From Anaerolineae bacterium (GTDB lineage Bacteria > Chloroflexota > Anaerolineae > Aggregatilineales > Phototrophicaceae): a DNA stretch of 56,615 nt. Location of the stretch: NCBI GenBank assembly GCA_022825675.1, contig JAJDWK010000044.1, positions 1-56,615 on the forward strand, given 5' to 3'. The notes beneath the pieces are model-generated. The model saw nothing but the letters and a program-made list of their open reading frames with translations. It had not been told where the DNA came from and made no database searches. Of this stretch, positions 16,491-24,259 are shown piece by piece. The position numbers and the translations under genes were made by a program. The stretch's first letter is position 1; every line of letters starts with the position of its first letter.

Positions 16491-16832
16491 ATGAAACTGC
16501 TCGCTCGCATAGGGTTCAGTGTACTCTTCTTTGCCACGCTCTATTATCCCGCGTTCGCTGCCGAAAGCGCTGATGCGGAAACGCGATTGCATCAGGGCTA
16601 CAACATCGGCTACTGCACTGCCAGCGCTGATGGCATCGGCAGTGTAACCGCCACCTACCAGTTCTACTATGACAACGAAACGCAAGCGAACCTCGTCAGC
16701 CAAATCATACATGTACGCTACGAGCTGGCGGCGGGATACTTCGCCGCTGTCCAGAAGCGGCGGGATTCCATTTCCATCAGAATCTTTGGCTCCCCGGGCG
16801 CGCTATTCGCCTCAAAGCGCTGCAACTTGTGA
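16491..16832 (+). CDS. Small secreted protein, paralogue 2
   Basis: 113 residues, the same length as paralogue 1, with no indel over the conserved part. Starts MKLLARIGFSVLFFATLYYP; keeps HQGYNIGYCTASADGIGSVT, NETQANLVSQIIHVRYELAA and a C-terminal Cys (SKRCNL). Signal peptide core and C-terminus differ most. RBS GGAGGCGTGAA. Function unknown. Confidence 0.75.
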   Translation: MKLLARIGFSVLFFATLYYPAFAAESADAETRLHQGYNIGYCTASADGIGSVTATYQFYYDNETQANLVSQIIHVRYELAAGYFAAVQKRRDSISIRIFGSPGALFASKRCNL

Positions 16833-16935
16833 GCGATGCCTGCCCCTGCCATAAGCTGGGCGACGGCGAGGCGCTAGCCATATCTGCTTTTGCTGATATA
16901 CAATAGCGCGCACGAGAGCAAAGGGACGGAAACGC

Positions 16936-17757
16936 ATGAAACTGCTGCGCTATGCTATCGGCGATTGCCAAGCCATCGGCATGCTTGAAGGCGAGGCTAT
17001 CCAGCGCCTCAAAGCCCGGGAGCTGACCGGACTCATGCTGCCGGGCGCGCCGCTAAGACGCGCCGGCATCGTGGATTCCTTGTCGGAGGCGAATATCCTG
17101 CCGCCGCTGATACCGGGCAAAATCCTCGCCATCGGGCGCAATTATGCCGAGCATGCCCGCGAGCTGGATAATGCCGTGCCGGCGCAGCCGCTTGTTTTCG
17201 CCGTCATGCCCAGCGCGGTCATCGGCGCGGGCGCTGCCATTGAATGGGAGACGGCGCTGACAGCGCAAGTGGACTGGGAAGGCGAGCTGGCAGCCATCAT
17301 CGGCAGGCGGGCGCGGCGCGTAACCGAAAAAGACGCGCTTGACTATGTATTTGGCTACAGCATCGCCAACGATGTCTCCGCGCGGGATTTGCAAACGCGG
17401 GACAAACAATGGACGCGGGCGAAGGGCTTGGATACTTTCTGCCCGCTCGGTCCGGTTGTCGTCACGCGGGATGACATCCCTGACCCTCAAAATCTGCGCA
17501 TCCGCACTACAGTCGATGGCGTCGAAAAGCAAAATGGCAGCACCGCCGATATGATCTTCAGCCTGCCTTATCTCATCGCCTATCTGTCGCGCGCCTTCAC
17601 TTTGAACCCCGGCGATGTGATATTGACAGGCACGCCCGCTGGCGTCGGCAAAGCGCAAAATCCGCCAGAATTCCTGGGCACGGGCAGCGTCGTCAGTATC
17701 GAGATTGAAGGCATCGGCACGCTCACGAATTTTTGCCGCGCGCTGCCACAATTGTAA
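16936..17757 (+). CDS. Fumarylacetoacetate hydrolase-family protein
   Basis: 273 residues, complete. FAH fold metal ligands are E115 and E117 (DWEGELAAIIG) and D146 (YSIANDVSARDLQ); the substrate loop RNYAEHARE and the C-terminal ILTGTPAGVG are typical. Family members hydrolyse or decarboxylate 2-oxo acids, including 2-keto-3-deoxy sugar-acid breakdown. It precedes the ManD-type dehydratase by 12 bases, which points to a two-gene sugar-acid operon. RBS GGGACGG. Confidence 0.9.
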   Translation: MKLLRYAIGDCQAIGMLEGEAIQRLKARELTGLMLPGAPLRRAGIVDSLSEANILPPLIPGKILAIGRNYAEHARELDNAVPAQPLVFAVMPSAVIGAGAAIEWETALTAQVDWEGELAAIIGRRARRVTEKDALDYVFGYSIANDVSARDLQTRDKQWTRAKGLDTFCPLGPVVVTRDDIPDPQNLRIRTTVDGVEKQNGSTADMIFSLPYLIAYLSRAFTLNPGDVILTGTPAGVGKAQNPPEFLGTGSVVSIEIEGIGTLTNFCRALPQL

Positions 17758-17769
17758 GAGGCATCAGCC

Positions 17770-18975
17770 ATGCCAAAAGCAATCACCATTGAAGATGTCA
17801 AAGTCATCTTGACGCAGCCGGGCAACTCGCGCTTGTGCATCGTCAAGCTGCTGACCTCGGAGCCGGGGCTGTATGGCTTGGGCTGCGCCACCTTCACGCA
17901 GCGCATCTTCGCTGTGGCAAGCGCGATAGAGCGCCATCTGAAGCCATTCCTGCTCGGGCGCGCTGTCGACAAGATTGAAGAGATTTGGAATATGTCGATG
18001 GTGCATGGCTACTGGCGCAATGGTCCCGTGCTCAACAATGCGATTTCGGGCGTGGATCAAGCGCTGTGGGATATCAAGGGCAAGCGCGCCGGCATGTCCG
18101 TCTGCGATTTGCTCGGCGGGAAATCCCGCGAGGCGGCGCAGGTCTATGTGCATGCCGATGGCAACAGCAAAGAAGCGGTTGCCGAGCGTGTGCGCGCCTT
18201 TATGGCGCAGGGATTCCGCTTCATCCGCGTGCAGATGGGCGGCTATGGCGGCGAAGGCAGCCCAATGGTCAAACCCAGGAACGCCCCGCCCGGCGCGTAT
18301 TTCGACCCGCGTGACTATTGCCGCCAGATGCTGGATATGATTGAGTACGTTCGCGCGCAAGTTGGCGAAGAGGTCGAGCTGCTGCATGATATTCACGAGC
18401 GGCTCGCGCCGATTCACGCGCTTGCCTTCGCCAAAGATGTCGAGCGCTTCAAGCTCTTTTTCCTGGAAGACGCGCTCGCGCCGGAAGATATCGCCTGGTT
18501 CCGCTTGATTCGCGGGCAATGCGCCACGCCACTGGCGATGGGCGAGCTGTTTAACAATCCGCAGGAGTGGCAGTTCTTGATTCAGGAGCGGCTGATTGAT
18601 TTTATCCGCATGCACATCAGCCAGATGGGCGGCATCACGCCGGCGCGCAATGTCGCCATTTTTGCCGATATGTATGGGGTGCGCACCGCCTGGCACGGTC
18701 CCAGCGATACTTCGCCAGTCGGGCATGCCGCCAACTTGCAGCTGGACCTGTGGCATCCCAATTTTGGCGTGCAAGAATGGTATCTGCCGTCAGAGCTGGA
18801 CTATGCGATCTTCCCCGGCTTGCCGGTGGTGGAAGCTGGTTATCTCTATGCGAATGACTTGCCCGGGCTGGGCATAGACATTGACGAGGCGCTGGCGGCG
18901 CAATATCCCTGCCGCGATATCGTCGAAGATTGGACGCAGACGCGCCTGCCCGATGGCAGCCCGGCGAAGCCTTAG
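17770..18975 (+). CDS. Mannonate dehydratase-like enolase-superfamily enzyme (ManD/RspA type)
   Basis: 401 residues. ManD signatures: LYGLGCATFTQR, YWRNGPVLNNAISGVDQALW, HDIHERL (D207, H209), E233 (FLEDALAPED), E259 (AMGELF) and WHGPSDTSPVGHAANLQLD. Known members dehydrate D-mannonate or D-gluconate to 2-keto-3-deoxygluconate using Mg2+; the ligand set is complete. The loop after residue 155 is shorter than in classical ManD, so specificity may differ. In operon with the FAH-family gene. Confidence 0.88.
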   Translation: MPKAITIEDVKVILTQPGNSRLCIVKLLTSEPGLYGLGCATFTQRIFAVASAIERHLKPFLLGRAVDKIEEIWNMSMVHGYWRNGPVLNNAISGVDQALWDIKGKRAGMSVCDLLGGKSREAAQVYVHADGNSKEAVAERVRAFMAQGFRFIRVQMGGYGGEGSPMVKPRNAPPGAYFDPRDYCRQMLDMIEYVRAQVGEEVELLHDIHERLAPIHALAFAKDVERFKLFFLEDALAPEDIAWFRLIRGQCATPLAMGELFNNPQEWQFLIQERLIDFIRMHISQMGGITPARNVAIFADMYGVRTAWHGPSDTSPVGHAANLQLDLWHPNFGVQEWYLPSELDYAIFPGLPVVEAGYLYANDLPGLGIDIDEALAAQYPCRDIVEDWTQTRLPDGSPAKP

Positions 18976-19274
18976 TCTTCCGGGCGCTTGACCTGCAGAT
19001 GGCTCTCGATGCACTTGAGCCGTTCAGTATGAGCCGCTTGCTGGATCTTTATCTCGGCTAAGTCTTGCCGAATCGAGGTGTGCGCATTCTGCGATGCCAG
19101 AAGCACATCTTTGATTTCTCCGCGCACTTCCTTTATTTCTCCGCGCAAATCTTTGATTTCTGCCGAATGCTCGCGCCGGTTCGCCTCAATCTTGCGATCC
19201 AGGTAGAATATCGCGCCCAAAACTGTGATGATTGTTGTCGCGACCGATGCCGCGGTGCCCAGGACGATTTCCAT
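18972..19274 (-). CDS. Small membrane protein with coiled-coil tail
   Basis: 100 residues. N-terminal TM helix (TAASVATTIITVLGAIFYLD) followed by a charged coiled coil with short repeats (IKDLRGEIKEVRGEIKDV). Overlaps the convergent dehydratase stop by four bases. Same general plan as the proteins at 19782 and 52030, with which it may form a loose family. Function unknown. Confidence 0.6.
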   Translation of the reverse strand: MEIVLGTAASVATTIITVLGAIFYLDRKIEANRREHSAEIKDLRGEIKEVRGEIKDVLLASQNAHTSIRQDLAEIKIQQAAHTERLKCIESHLQVKRPED

Positions 19275-19429
19275 ATCAGTATGATATCCTATATGTTCTA
19301 TGCGGTGCTTGATGCCAGCATAACACAGACCAAGCCAGAATACAACTGAATTTTGTCATACGGGAGTGATTAATTCCGGAGACTGGAAAGTCCCGCTTGG
19401 CAACAAAAATCTCTGTGCTCTCAGTAAGT
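19275..19429. other. Intergenic, nothing recognised
   Basis: AT-richer than the neighbours; contains GATATCCTATATG and an AAAAATCTCTGTGCTCTCAG fragment (about 19405) related to the adjoining repeat. No gene seen. Confidence 0.4.
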
Positions 19430-19660
19430 GCAAGTAAGTAATTGGAATCTGTAAGTGCGGAGATTCGACAAGAGTTTTTACCACCGAGTACACCGAGAAA
19501 AGCATGAGAAGCCGCTTAAAATCTTTACTCGGTGTGCTCAATTTTCCTTACTGTTCTCGGTGGTAAGGGCTGTGTTCAGACTACCCTGATAAATGAAGAA
19601 GCAAAGAGCCATTTCAAGAAAAACTTTGTGTCCTTTGTGTCTTTGTGGTGAATAAATATT
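19430..19660. repeat. Long copy of the CACCGAG repeat plus CACAAAG half unit
   Basis: Core palindrome 19478-19566: TTACCACCGAG ... CTCGGTGGTAA, with inner ACACCGAG tandem units. Left flank contains AAGTAATTGGAATCTGTAAG and GATTCGACAAGAGTTTTT; right flank AAGGGCTGTGTTCAGAC then TACCCTGATAAATGAAGAAG. From 19618 an AACTTTGTGTCCTTTGTG unit follows, ending in ATTCAATTGCCCTGG. Flanks match the copies at 21691 and 38995. Confidence 0.8.
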
Positions 19661-19781
19661 TGATTCAATTGCCCTGGCCCGCTCTCAGCAAGTTGACAAA
19701 AGCCAGCCGATGCGATACTGTATCAGTGTTGCGGTCGCTGCAACTCGTCTCTAACCTGTCAGCCCAAACAAGGAGGCGAAC

Positions 19782-19997
19782 ATGGCAACTGTGGAAAGCA
19801 TCAGCATGGAGCCGAAAATCGTGGAACGGCTGACGCGCGTCGAAACCGCCCTGGAAACAGAACGCCCGCACCTGGCGACCAAAGCCGACCTCGAGCGGCA
19901 TACCCGCCTTATCGTGATGTGGCTGATTGCGACGCAGATTGCGATTGTTGGCTTGATGCTTACTGTAATCGGCGGCTGGTTTTCCGCAATCGGCTAG
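19782..19997 (+). CDS. Small tail-anchored membrane protein with LATKADLE motif
   Basis: 71 residues. AAGGAGGCGAAC just before the ATG is a strong ribosome site. Charged N-terminal helix (EPKIVERLTRVETALE) with HLATKADLERH, then one TM helix (LIVMWLIATQIAIVGLMLTV). The LATKADL-type helix followed by a TM is common in small bacterial proteins of unknown function. It precedes the methyltransferase by 27 bases on the same strand and could be cotranscribed. Confidence 0.65.
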   Translation: MATVESISMEPKIVERLTRVETALETERPHLATKADLERHTRLIVMWLIATQIAIVGLMLTVIGGWFSAIG

Positions 19998-20024
19998 CAT
20001 GCCAGGGGACAGCGCAAAAGCAGC

Positions 20025-20360
20025 ATGAACCGCATCCTCTATGCCGATGACTGCCTCAACATCCTCAACGATGACAAGGCGCTGCCGGACGCCTGCATCG
20101 ACCTCATCTACCTCGACCCGCCCTTTAACTCGAATTCAAAATACAACCTGCCCTTCAAAGGCAAAGACAAGAGCTTCAAGCCCGCCGAAGCCTTCAATGA
20201 TGTCTGGCGCTGGAGCGACCATGACGCCGAATTGCTGGACGACATGCAGCGCGACCCGCGCCGCCGCTCGCTGGCGACTATCGTCAAGTTCGCCCAGGAT
20301 GTAGAACAAATGAGCAGGGGGGGGGGCGGAAAGGGTCTTCCCTCGCCAGCTATTTGCTGA
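20025..20360 (+). CDS. DNA methyltransferase-nuclease fusion, N-terminal part (frame broken at a 10-G run)
   Basis: 111 residues as read. Starts MNRILYADDCLNIL and carries catalytic motif IV, DPPF (YLDPPFNSNSKYN), of beta-class N6-adenine (or N4-cytosine) methyltransferases. Reading is normal to codon 98, then passes through ten Gs (20317-20326), after which it gives an unrelated tail and a TGA at 20358. With 8 or 11 Gs the frame would continue into CGG AAA GGG TCT and the rest of the enzyme in the overlapping frame. As written the product lacks the cofactor motif and should be inactive. Phase-variable OFF state and homopolymer sequencing error are the two explanations. Confidence 0.85.
   Translation: MNRILYADDCLNILNDDKALPDACIDLIYLDPPFNSNSKYNLPFKGKDKSFKPAEAFNDVWRWSDHDAELLDDMQRDPRRRSLATIVKFAQDVEQMSRGGGGKGLPSPAIC
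20317..20326 (+). repeat. Poly-G run (10 G) inside a restriction-modification gene
   Basis: Ten consecutive G on the coding strand within codons 98-101. A frame-restoring length is 8 or 11. Placement early in a methyltransferase gene is typical of simple-sequence contingency loci. Confidence 0.85.
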
Positions 20361-21481
20361 ATATGGCGCTGCGCCTGCGGGCTATGCGGCGTGTGCTTAA
20401 GCCGACCGGTTCGATATATCTGCATTGCGACCCGACCGCCAGCCATTATCTCAAGCTGGTGATGGACGCGATTTTTGGGCGGAAGAATTTCCGTAATGAG
20501 ATTGTATGGTGTTACCACGGACCGGGCTCACCCAGAATGCGTCAGTTTAATCGAAAACATGATGTAATATTTTGGTATAATTTTGGCAAGTCTTGGACAT
20601 TCAACCGTGATGATGTTCGAGTACCTTACAAAGACCCTAAACAGATGCCTCGCCGCGCTTTTGACACTGGAACGAGCTTTGACCCTGAACAAATTGAAGC
20701 AATGCGGAATAGAGGCAAAGTTCCAGAAGACTGGTGGCAGCATCGAATTGCCGTGCGTTCAAAGACTGAAAGAACAGGTTATCCAACACAGAAACCGTTA
20801 GGAATTCTTGAACGGATAATCAAAGCCTCTTCCAACCCCGGCGACATCGTGCTTGACCCCTTCTGCGGCTGCGGCACCACTGTGCATGCCGCCGAACAGC
20901 TCAACCGCCGCTGGATTGGCATCGACATCTCCAAGTTTTCCACCGGGCTTATCCGCGACCGCATCCTGCACAATTTCAAATACCTGAACGCCGATGACAT
21001 CGACATGCGCGGCATCCCCGAGACGGTCGCCGAAGCCCGCGATCTGGCGCGCAGCGACGCCTTTGAGTTCGAGAAGTGGGTCTGCGGCTACATCGGCGCG
21101 GAGGGCATGTTCCGCGAGCCGGGCGAAAAAGGCGCGGATGGCGGCGTTGATGGCGTGCTCAAGTTTTTCCCCGTGCGCGAGGGCAAAAAGATGAAGCCGG
21201 AATACGCCATCGTGCAGGTCAAAGGCGGCAATGTCAGCCCCGATGCGGTTAAGGCGCTGCACGAAACGGTGCGCCGCTATGAAGCCACGGCCGGCGTGAT
21301 GGTCTGCTTCGCCGACCAACTGGGCACGGTGGAAAATCAGCGCGTCAAAGCGACTTTCCGCGACGCCTGGGGCAGCTACCCGGTGATTCAGGGTTACAGC
21401 ATTGAAGCGCTGCTGGATGACAGCCGCGGGCTGGACCTGCCGCTTTATGGCTATAAACGCCGCGGCGCGCGGCTGATGTAG
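20354..21481 (+). CDS. DNA methyltransferase-nuclease fusion, C-terminal part with Mrr-like PD-(D/E)XK domain
   Basis: 375 residues from the first in-frame TTG; the true protein continues upstream (GSSLASYLLNMALRLRA) to the G run. Contains LKPTGSIYLHCDPTASHYLK, a variable specificity region (about 50-140, visibly AT-richer at 20510-20810), GYPTQKPL, and AdoMet motif I (DPFCGCGTT, 169-176). From about 235 a second domain begins: GADGGVDGVLKF (260-271) and YAIVQVKGG (285-292) form the D...(Q)xK core of Mrr-type restriction endonucleases. Fusion of both activities in one chain suggests a self-contained restriction-modification enzyme. Function awaits the frame question. Confidence 0.85.
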   Translation: MLNMALRLRAMRRVLKPTGSIYLHCDPTASHYLKLVMDAIFGRKNFRNEIVWCYHGPGSPRMRQFNRKHDVIFWYNFGKSWTFNRDDVRVPYKDPKQMPRRAFDTGTSFDPEQIEAMRNRGKVPEDWWQHRIAVRSKTERTGYPTQKPLGILERIIKASSNPGDIVLDPFCGCGTTVHAAEQLNRRWIGIDISKFSTGLIRDRILHNFKYLNADDIDMRGIPETVAEARDLARSDAFEFEKWVCGYIGAEGMFREPGEKGADGGVDGVLKFFPVREGKKMKPEYAIVQVKGGNVSPDAVKALHETVRRYEATAGVMVCFADQLGTVENQRVKATFRDAWGSYPVIQGYSIEALLDDSRGLDLPLYGYKRRGARLM

Positions 21482-21516
21482 CGGGCGGGCGTATCGGCTG
21501 GGGCACTCAGCCGGGG

Positions 21517-21690
21517 CTATTGGCTCAACAGTTGCGCAGTAAGTCCCCCGATGGCCGCGCTGGCTGGAATGCCAAGCCCCACCATCCACTTGATGGTGCG
21601 CAACTCCGCCCGCAAATCGGCGAAGTCTGTGTGAAGGTCGCTTAAGTCCGCTTTTGTGGCGAGATGCTTGTATGCTTCTTCATTTATCAG
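21517..21690 (-). pseudogene. Fragment of a LATKADL coiled-coil membrane protein, no start codon
   Basis: The minus strand encodes LINEEAYKHLATKADLSDL, a charged helix (FADLRAELRTIKWM) and a short hydrophobic end, the pattern of the small proteins at 19782 and 18972. No in-frame ATG precedes it: the frame runs back into the repeat at 21691. The junction sequence TACCCTGATAAATGAAGAAG also flanks the repeat copy near 19580. Probably a truncated gene whose 5' end was replaced by, or mobilised with, the repeat; a non-ATG start cannot be excluded. Confidence 0.5.
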
Positions 21691-21890
21691 GGTAGTTTGT
21701 ACACAGCCCTTACCACCGAGAGCACAGAGGAAAATGAGGACACCGAGTAAAGATTTTAAGAGATTTTCTCGTGCTTTTCTCGGTGTATCTCGGTGTCCTC
21801 GGTGGTAAAAATCCTTGTCGAATCTTCGCGCTTGCAAATTCCAATTACTTTGTTGGATTTACTGAGACACAGAGGCACAGAGATTTTCTC
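21691..21890. repeat. Long copy of the CACCGAG repeat (opposite orientation to 19430)
   Basis: Core palindrome 21710-21808 (TTACCACCGAG ... CTCGGTGGTAA) with inner CACAGAGG, ACACCGAG and CTCGGTGTATCTCGGTGTC units. Right flank TCCTTGTCGAATC and CAAATTCCAATTACTTTGTT matches the 39 kb copy; then a GAGACACAGAGGCACAGAG unit. Several spurious open frames (VYLGVLGG) come from this sequence. Confidence 0.8.
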
Positions 21891-21951
21891 AGGCTTTTCT
21901 CGCTGCATTCGACGGCTCTGTTCCCGGTTACTCTCGTCCATCCGCTCCGGC

Positions 21952-23952
21952 TCATACCAGGCGCAGGACCACCATCGCAAAGCTGTGCGGCGGCAGCGTC
22001 AGCCCGTCCACCGGCGCGGACCGGCGCTGGATTGTGATGGCAGCGGGCGCATCAAAGCTGTTGCTCGCCAAGGGGCTGTCGCCGCTTACGAGATAGACCT
22101 CGGCGCTAGCGGCGCAGTCGACGCCGCTGAGTTCAATCCGCATCGGCGCGTCAACCGCGCAATTGACCAGCGACAGGTAGAGCCGCTTGCCAGCGGCGTC
22201 CAGGGTGGCACCCGCGCTGACCAGCGGCACATCGTCAAAGGCGGGCATATTGCCCGCCGCCGGGCTGTGGAAGCGCCCGCAGTCCACTTCGCAGCGCACG
22301 GCATACTCGCCGCGGTGCGCCGTCATCAGCTCCAGCACCAGCGTCGCCGGCATCTTGACCACCGCTGGCGGCAGTGGCGCTTCGCCCGTGCTTATCGGCA
22401 CCCAGCCGCCGCCGCGCCCCAGCCCGACCGCCTCCCATTCAAAAAGCGGCGCGATGAGATAGCAGCCCATCACATTCGTCAGGTGGTAGATGGCGCTGTA
22501 GGGGATGCGGTCGGCGCGCGCCAGGCAGGCGTTCAGCAGCGCGCCCGTGTAGAGCGCGTCCGCCAGGTTGTAGTCCTCGATGAAAGCGGGCGCTTTGGCG
22601 CCGACATAGGTATTCCATTCGTCAAATGCCAGCGGCAGCGGCGCGCTGGTGTTCGCGTCCATCACCGCCAGCGTCGCGTCCAGCATCTGCTCGACTTCGC
22701 GCCAGGCAGCCAGCTTCGGCAGGTAGATGGTTTCTGGCGGTGGCGTCTTGTCATATTTTTCGGTGCGCAAAGAATAATAATGCACGCTGTATTGATCCAT
22801 CTCCCCGCCAGCGATTTTGAGCACAGTTTCGTTCCAATGCGCATAAAGATTGGCGGGCACGCCCACGCCAATCAGCGTCAGCTCATCATCGGCGGCGCGC
22901 ATGGCGCGGGCAAATTGCAGATAGCGCCGCGCATAGGTCTCGGCGTCGACATGGCCCACCTGCCAATTGCCAAATTGCTCGTTGCCAACAAACCAGACGC
23001 GCACATTATGCGGCGTCTGACAGCCATTGGCGGCGCGGCGCGCCCCCTGCGCCGTCTCGATGCTGCCATTGCAATACTCAACCCAAGCCGCCGCCTCTTC
23101 CGCGCTGCCATCGCCCATGTTGACAGTCAGCACCGGCTCGGCATCGATGAGACGGCAGAGCGCGATGAACTCGTCCGTGCCCACATCGTTGCTTTCCCAT
23201 TGCCACCAAGCCGGGTCGAGATAGGCGGGGCGGCGGTCGCGGTCGCCGATGCCCTGCTCCCAGTGATATGCCGAGACGAAGTTGCCACCGGGCCAGCGCA
23301 ATTGCGATGGCGACCATTCGCGCAGCGCCGCCAGCGCATCGGCGCGGAAACCCTGGATAGCGTCGCTGGGCATCAGCGAGGCGCAGCCGACCCACACCGT
23401 GCCGCTTTCGATGGTGATGCTCAGCGCGCCTTTGGCATTTTCGCCGGCGGCGCAAAAGCGATGCCGCCAGGTACGCCATTCGCCATCAACAGCGTCGATG
23501 CGCCAGCTCTCCGCGCCCAGCCGCACGGTCAGCGCCTGCCCCTCGCCTTTCAGCGCCAGGCGCAGGTCATAGTCCCGCCCCGCCTGCAGATACAGGCTGC
23601 CCTGCTTGATGCCGCGCGGCTGCCCATCGGCGCGGCGGATGTGAATGCGTTGGGACTGCCGCCCGCTGTAAAAGACGCTGTTGTCATGGGCATAGACAAC
23701 CGCTTCATAGTCGGGATTTTCCGCTTCCCAAGGCACAACCACGCCGATGCTGGGGTGTATATTGTGTAAGCCTTCGCTGGGGCTGGTGTACATGCGGTCG
23801 ACGCCGGCGAATTTGCGGTCGCGCAGCATCTCCGCCCAAATGCCGCCATACACCGCCTGCCCGATATGCTCGAGGTTAGCGCCGTAGAGATGCTTATGCG
23901 CCTCGCCGATGCGCGCATCGGGCTGGATGCTAAGCCTGGCTGTGTGGGTCAT
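21952..23952 (-). CDS. GH51 alpha-L-arabinofuranosidase-like glycosidase
   Basis: 666 residues. An ATG two codons earlier (23958) is only two bases from the GAGG site; the ATG at 23952 has proper spacing. Catalytic residues of the retaining GH51 fold: acid/base Glu about 325 in WFVGNEQFGNW and nucleophile Glu about 445 in LAFDEWNTY. RWPGGNFVSAYHW is also typical. N-terminal carbohydrate-binding-like beta segment, central TIM barrel, C-terminal beta domain. No signal peptide, so it acts on imported arabino-oligosaccharides. Divergent from the sugar-binding protein gene. Confidence 0.92.
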   Translation of the reverse strand: MTHTARLSIQPDARIGEAHKHLYGANLEHIGQAVYGGIWAEMLRDRKFAGVDRMYTSPSEGLHNIHPSIGVVVPWEAENPDYEAVVYAHDNSVFYSGRQSQRIHIRRADGQPRGIKQGSLYLQAGRDYDLRLALKGEGQALTVRLGAESWRIDAVDGEWRTWRHRFCAAGENAKGALSITIESGTVWVGCASLMPSDAIQGFRADALAALREWSPSQLRWPGGNFVSAYHWEQGIGDRDRRPAYLDPAWWQWESNDVGTDEFIALCRLIDAEPVLTVNMGDGSAEEAAAWVEYCNGSIETAQGARRAANGCQTPHNVRVWFVGNEQFGNWQVGHVDAETYARRYLQFARAMRAADDELTLIGVGVPANLYAHWNETVLKIAGGEMDQYSVHYYSLRTEKYDKTPPPETIYLPKLAAWREVEQMLDATLAVMDANTSAPLPLAFDEWNTYVGAKAPAFIEDYNLADALYTGALLNACLARADRIPYSAIYHLTNVMGCYLIAPLFEWEAVGLGRGGGWVPISTGEAPLPPAVVKMPATLVLELMTAHRGEYAVRCEVDCGRFHSPAAGNMPAFDDVPLVSAGATLDAAGKRLYLSLVNCAVDAPMRIELSGVDCAASAEVYLVSGDSPLASNSFDAPAAITIQRRSAPVDGLTLPPHSFAMVVLRLV

Positions 23953-24065
23953 GGGCATATCCTCTTTTTTCGTTTCGGCGGATATTGTGGCGGATTTTGT
24001 GTAGATGTCAAAATCGGTACAGCTTGCGGACAGTGGGGAACTTCTTGGACTTACGAAACTCCGTC

Positions 24066-24118
24066 AAACAATCAAAAAAACTCTGTGCCCTCTGTGCCTC
24101 TGTGGTGAATACTGTTTT
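24066..24118. repeat. CACAGAG-type half repeat
   Basis: AACTCTGTGCCCTCTGTGCC TCTGTGGTGAATA followed by TTTTGATGCATTTGCCCTGC, the reverse of the flank CAGGGCAATCGCATCA seen at 38766 and 39199. Confidence 0.55.
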
Positions 24119-24186
24119 GATGCATTTGCCCTGCGCCCCCGCCGCCAGTTTTTGCATACGCGGCTGCTTTGCGCTATGATTGCAGG

Positions 24187-24229
24187 CGCAGGGGCTATAG
24201 CCCCCGCGCTTTAGCCGCGCCCGCGGCTA
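24187..24229 (+). promoter_or_regulatory. Two adjacent hairpins upstream of the sugar-binding protein
   Basis: GCGCAGGGGCTA/TAGCCCCCGCGC (24187-24209) followed at once by TAGCCGC/GCGGCTA (24212-24229), ending 18 bases before the AAGGAGAG ribosome site. They could be leader structures or simply another dispersed palindrome. Nothing else stands out in the 307-base space between the divergent genes apart from the half repeat. Confidence 0.4.
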
Positions 24230-24259
24230 TTGACAATCACTACCCTAAGGAGAGTTACA

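Larger units (their letters stand above)
15993..16832 (+). repeat. Tandem duplication with 451-base period
   Basis: The segment beginning CGCCTGTATATGCTTTTCTA at 15993 is repeated at 16444, and both ATGs (16040, 16491) are exactly 451 bases apart. The about 47 bases before the ATG and the first about 26 coding bases are nearly identical, while the gene bodies have diverged more. Confidence 0.85.
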
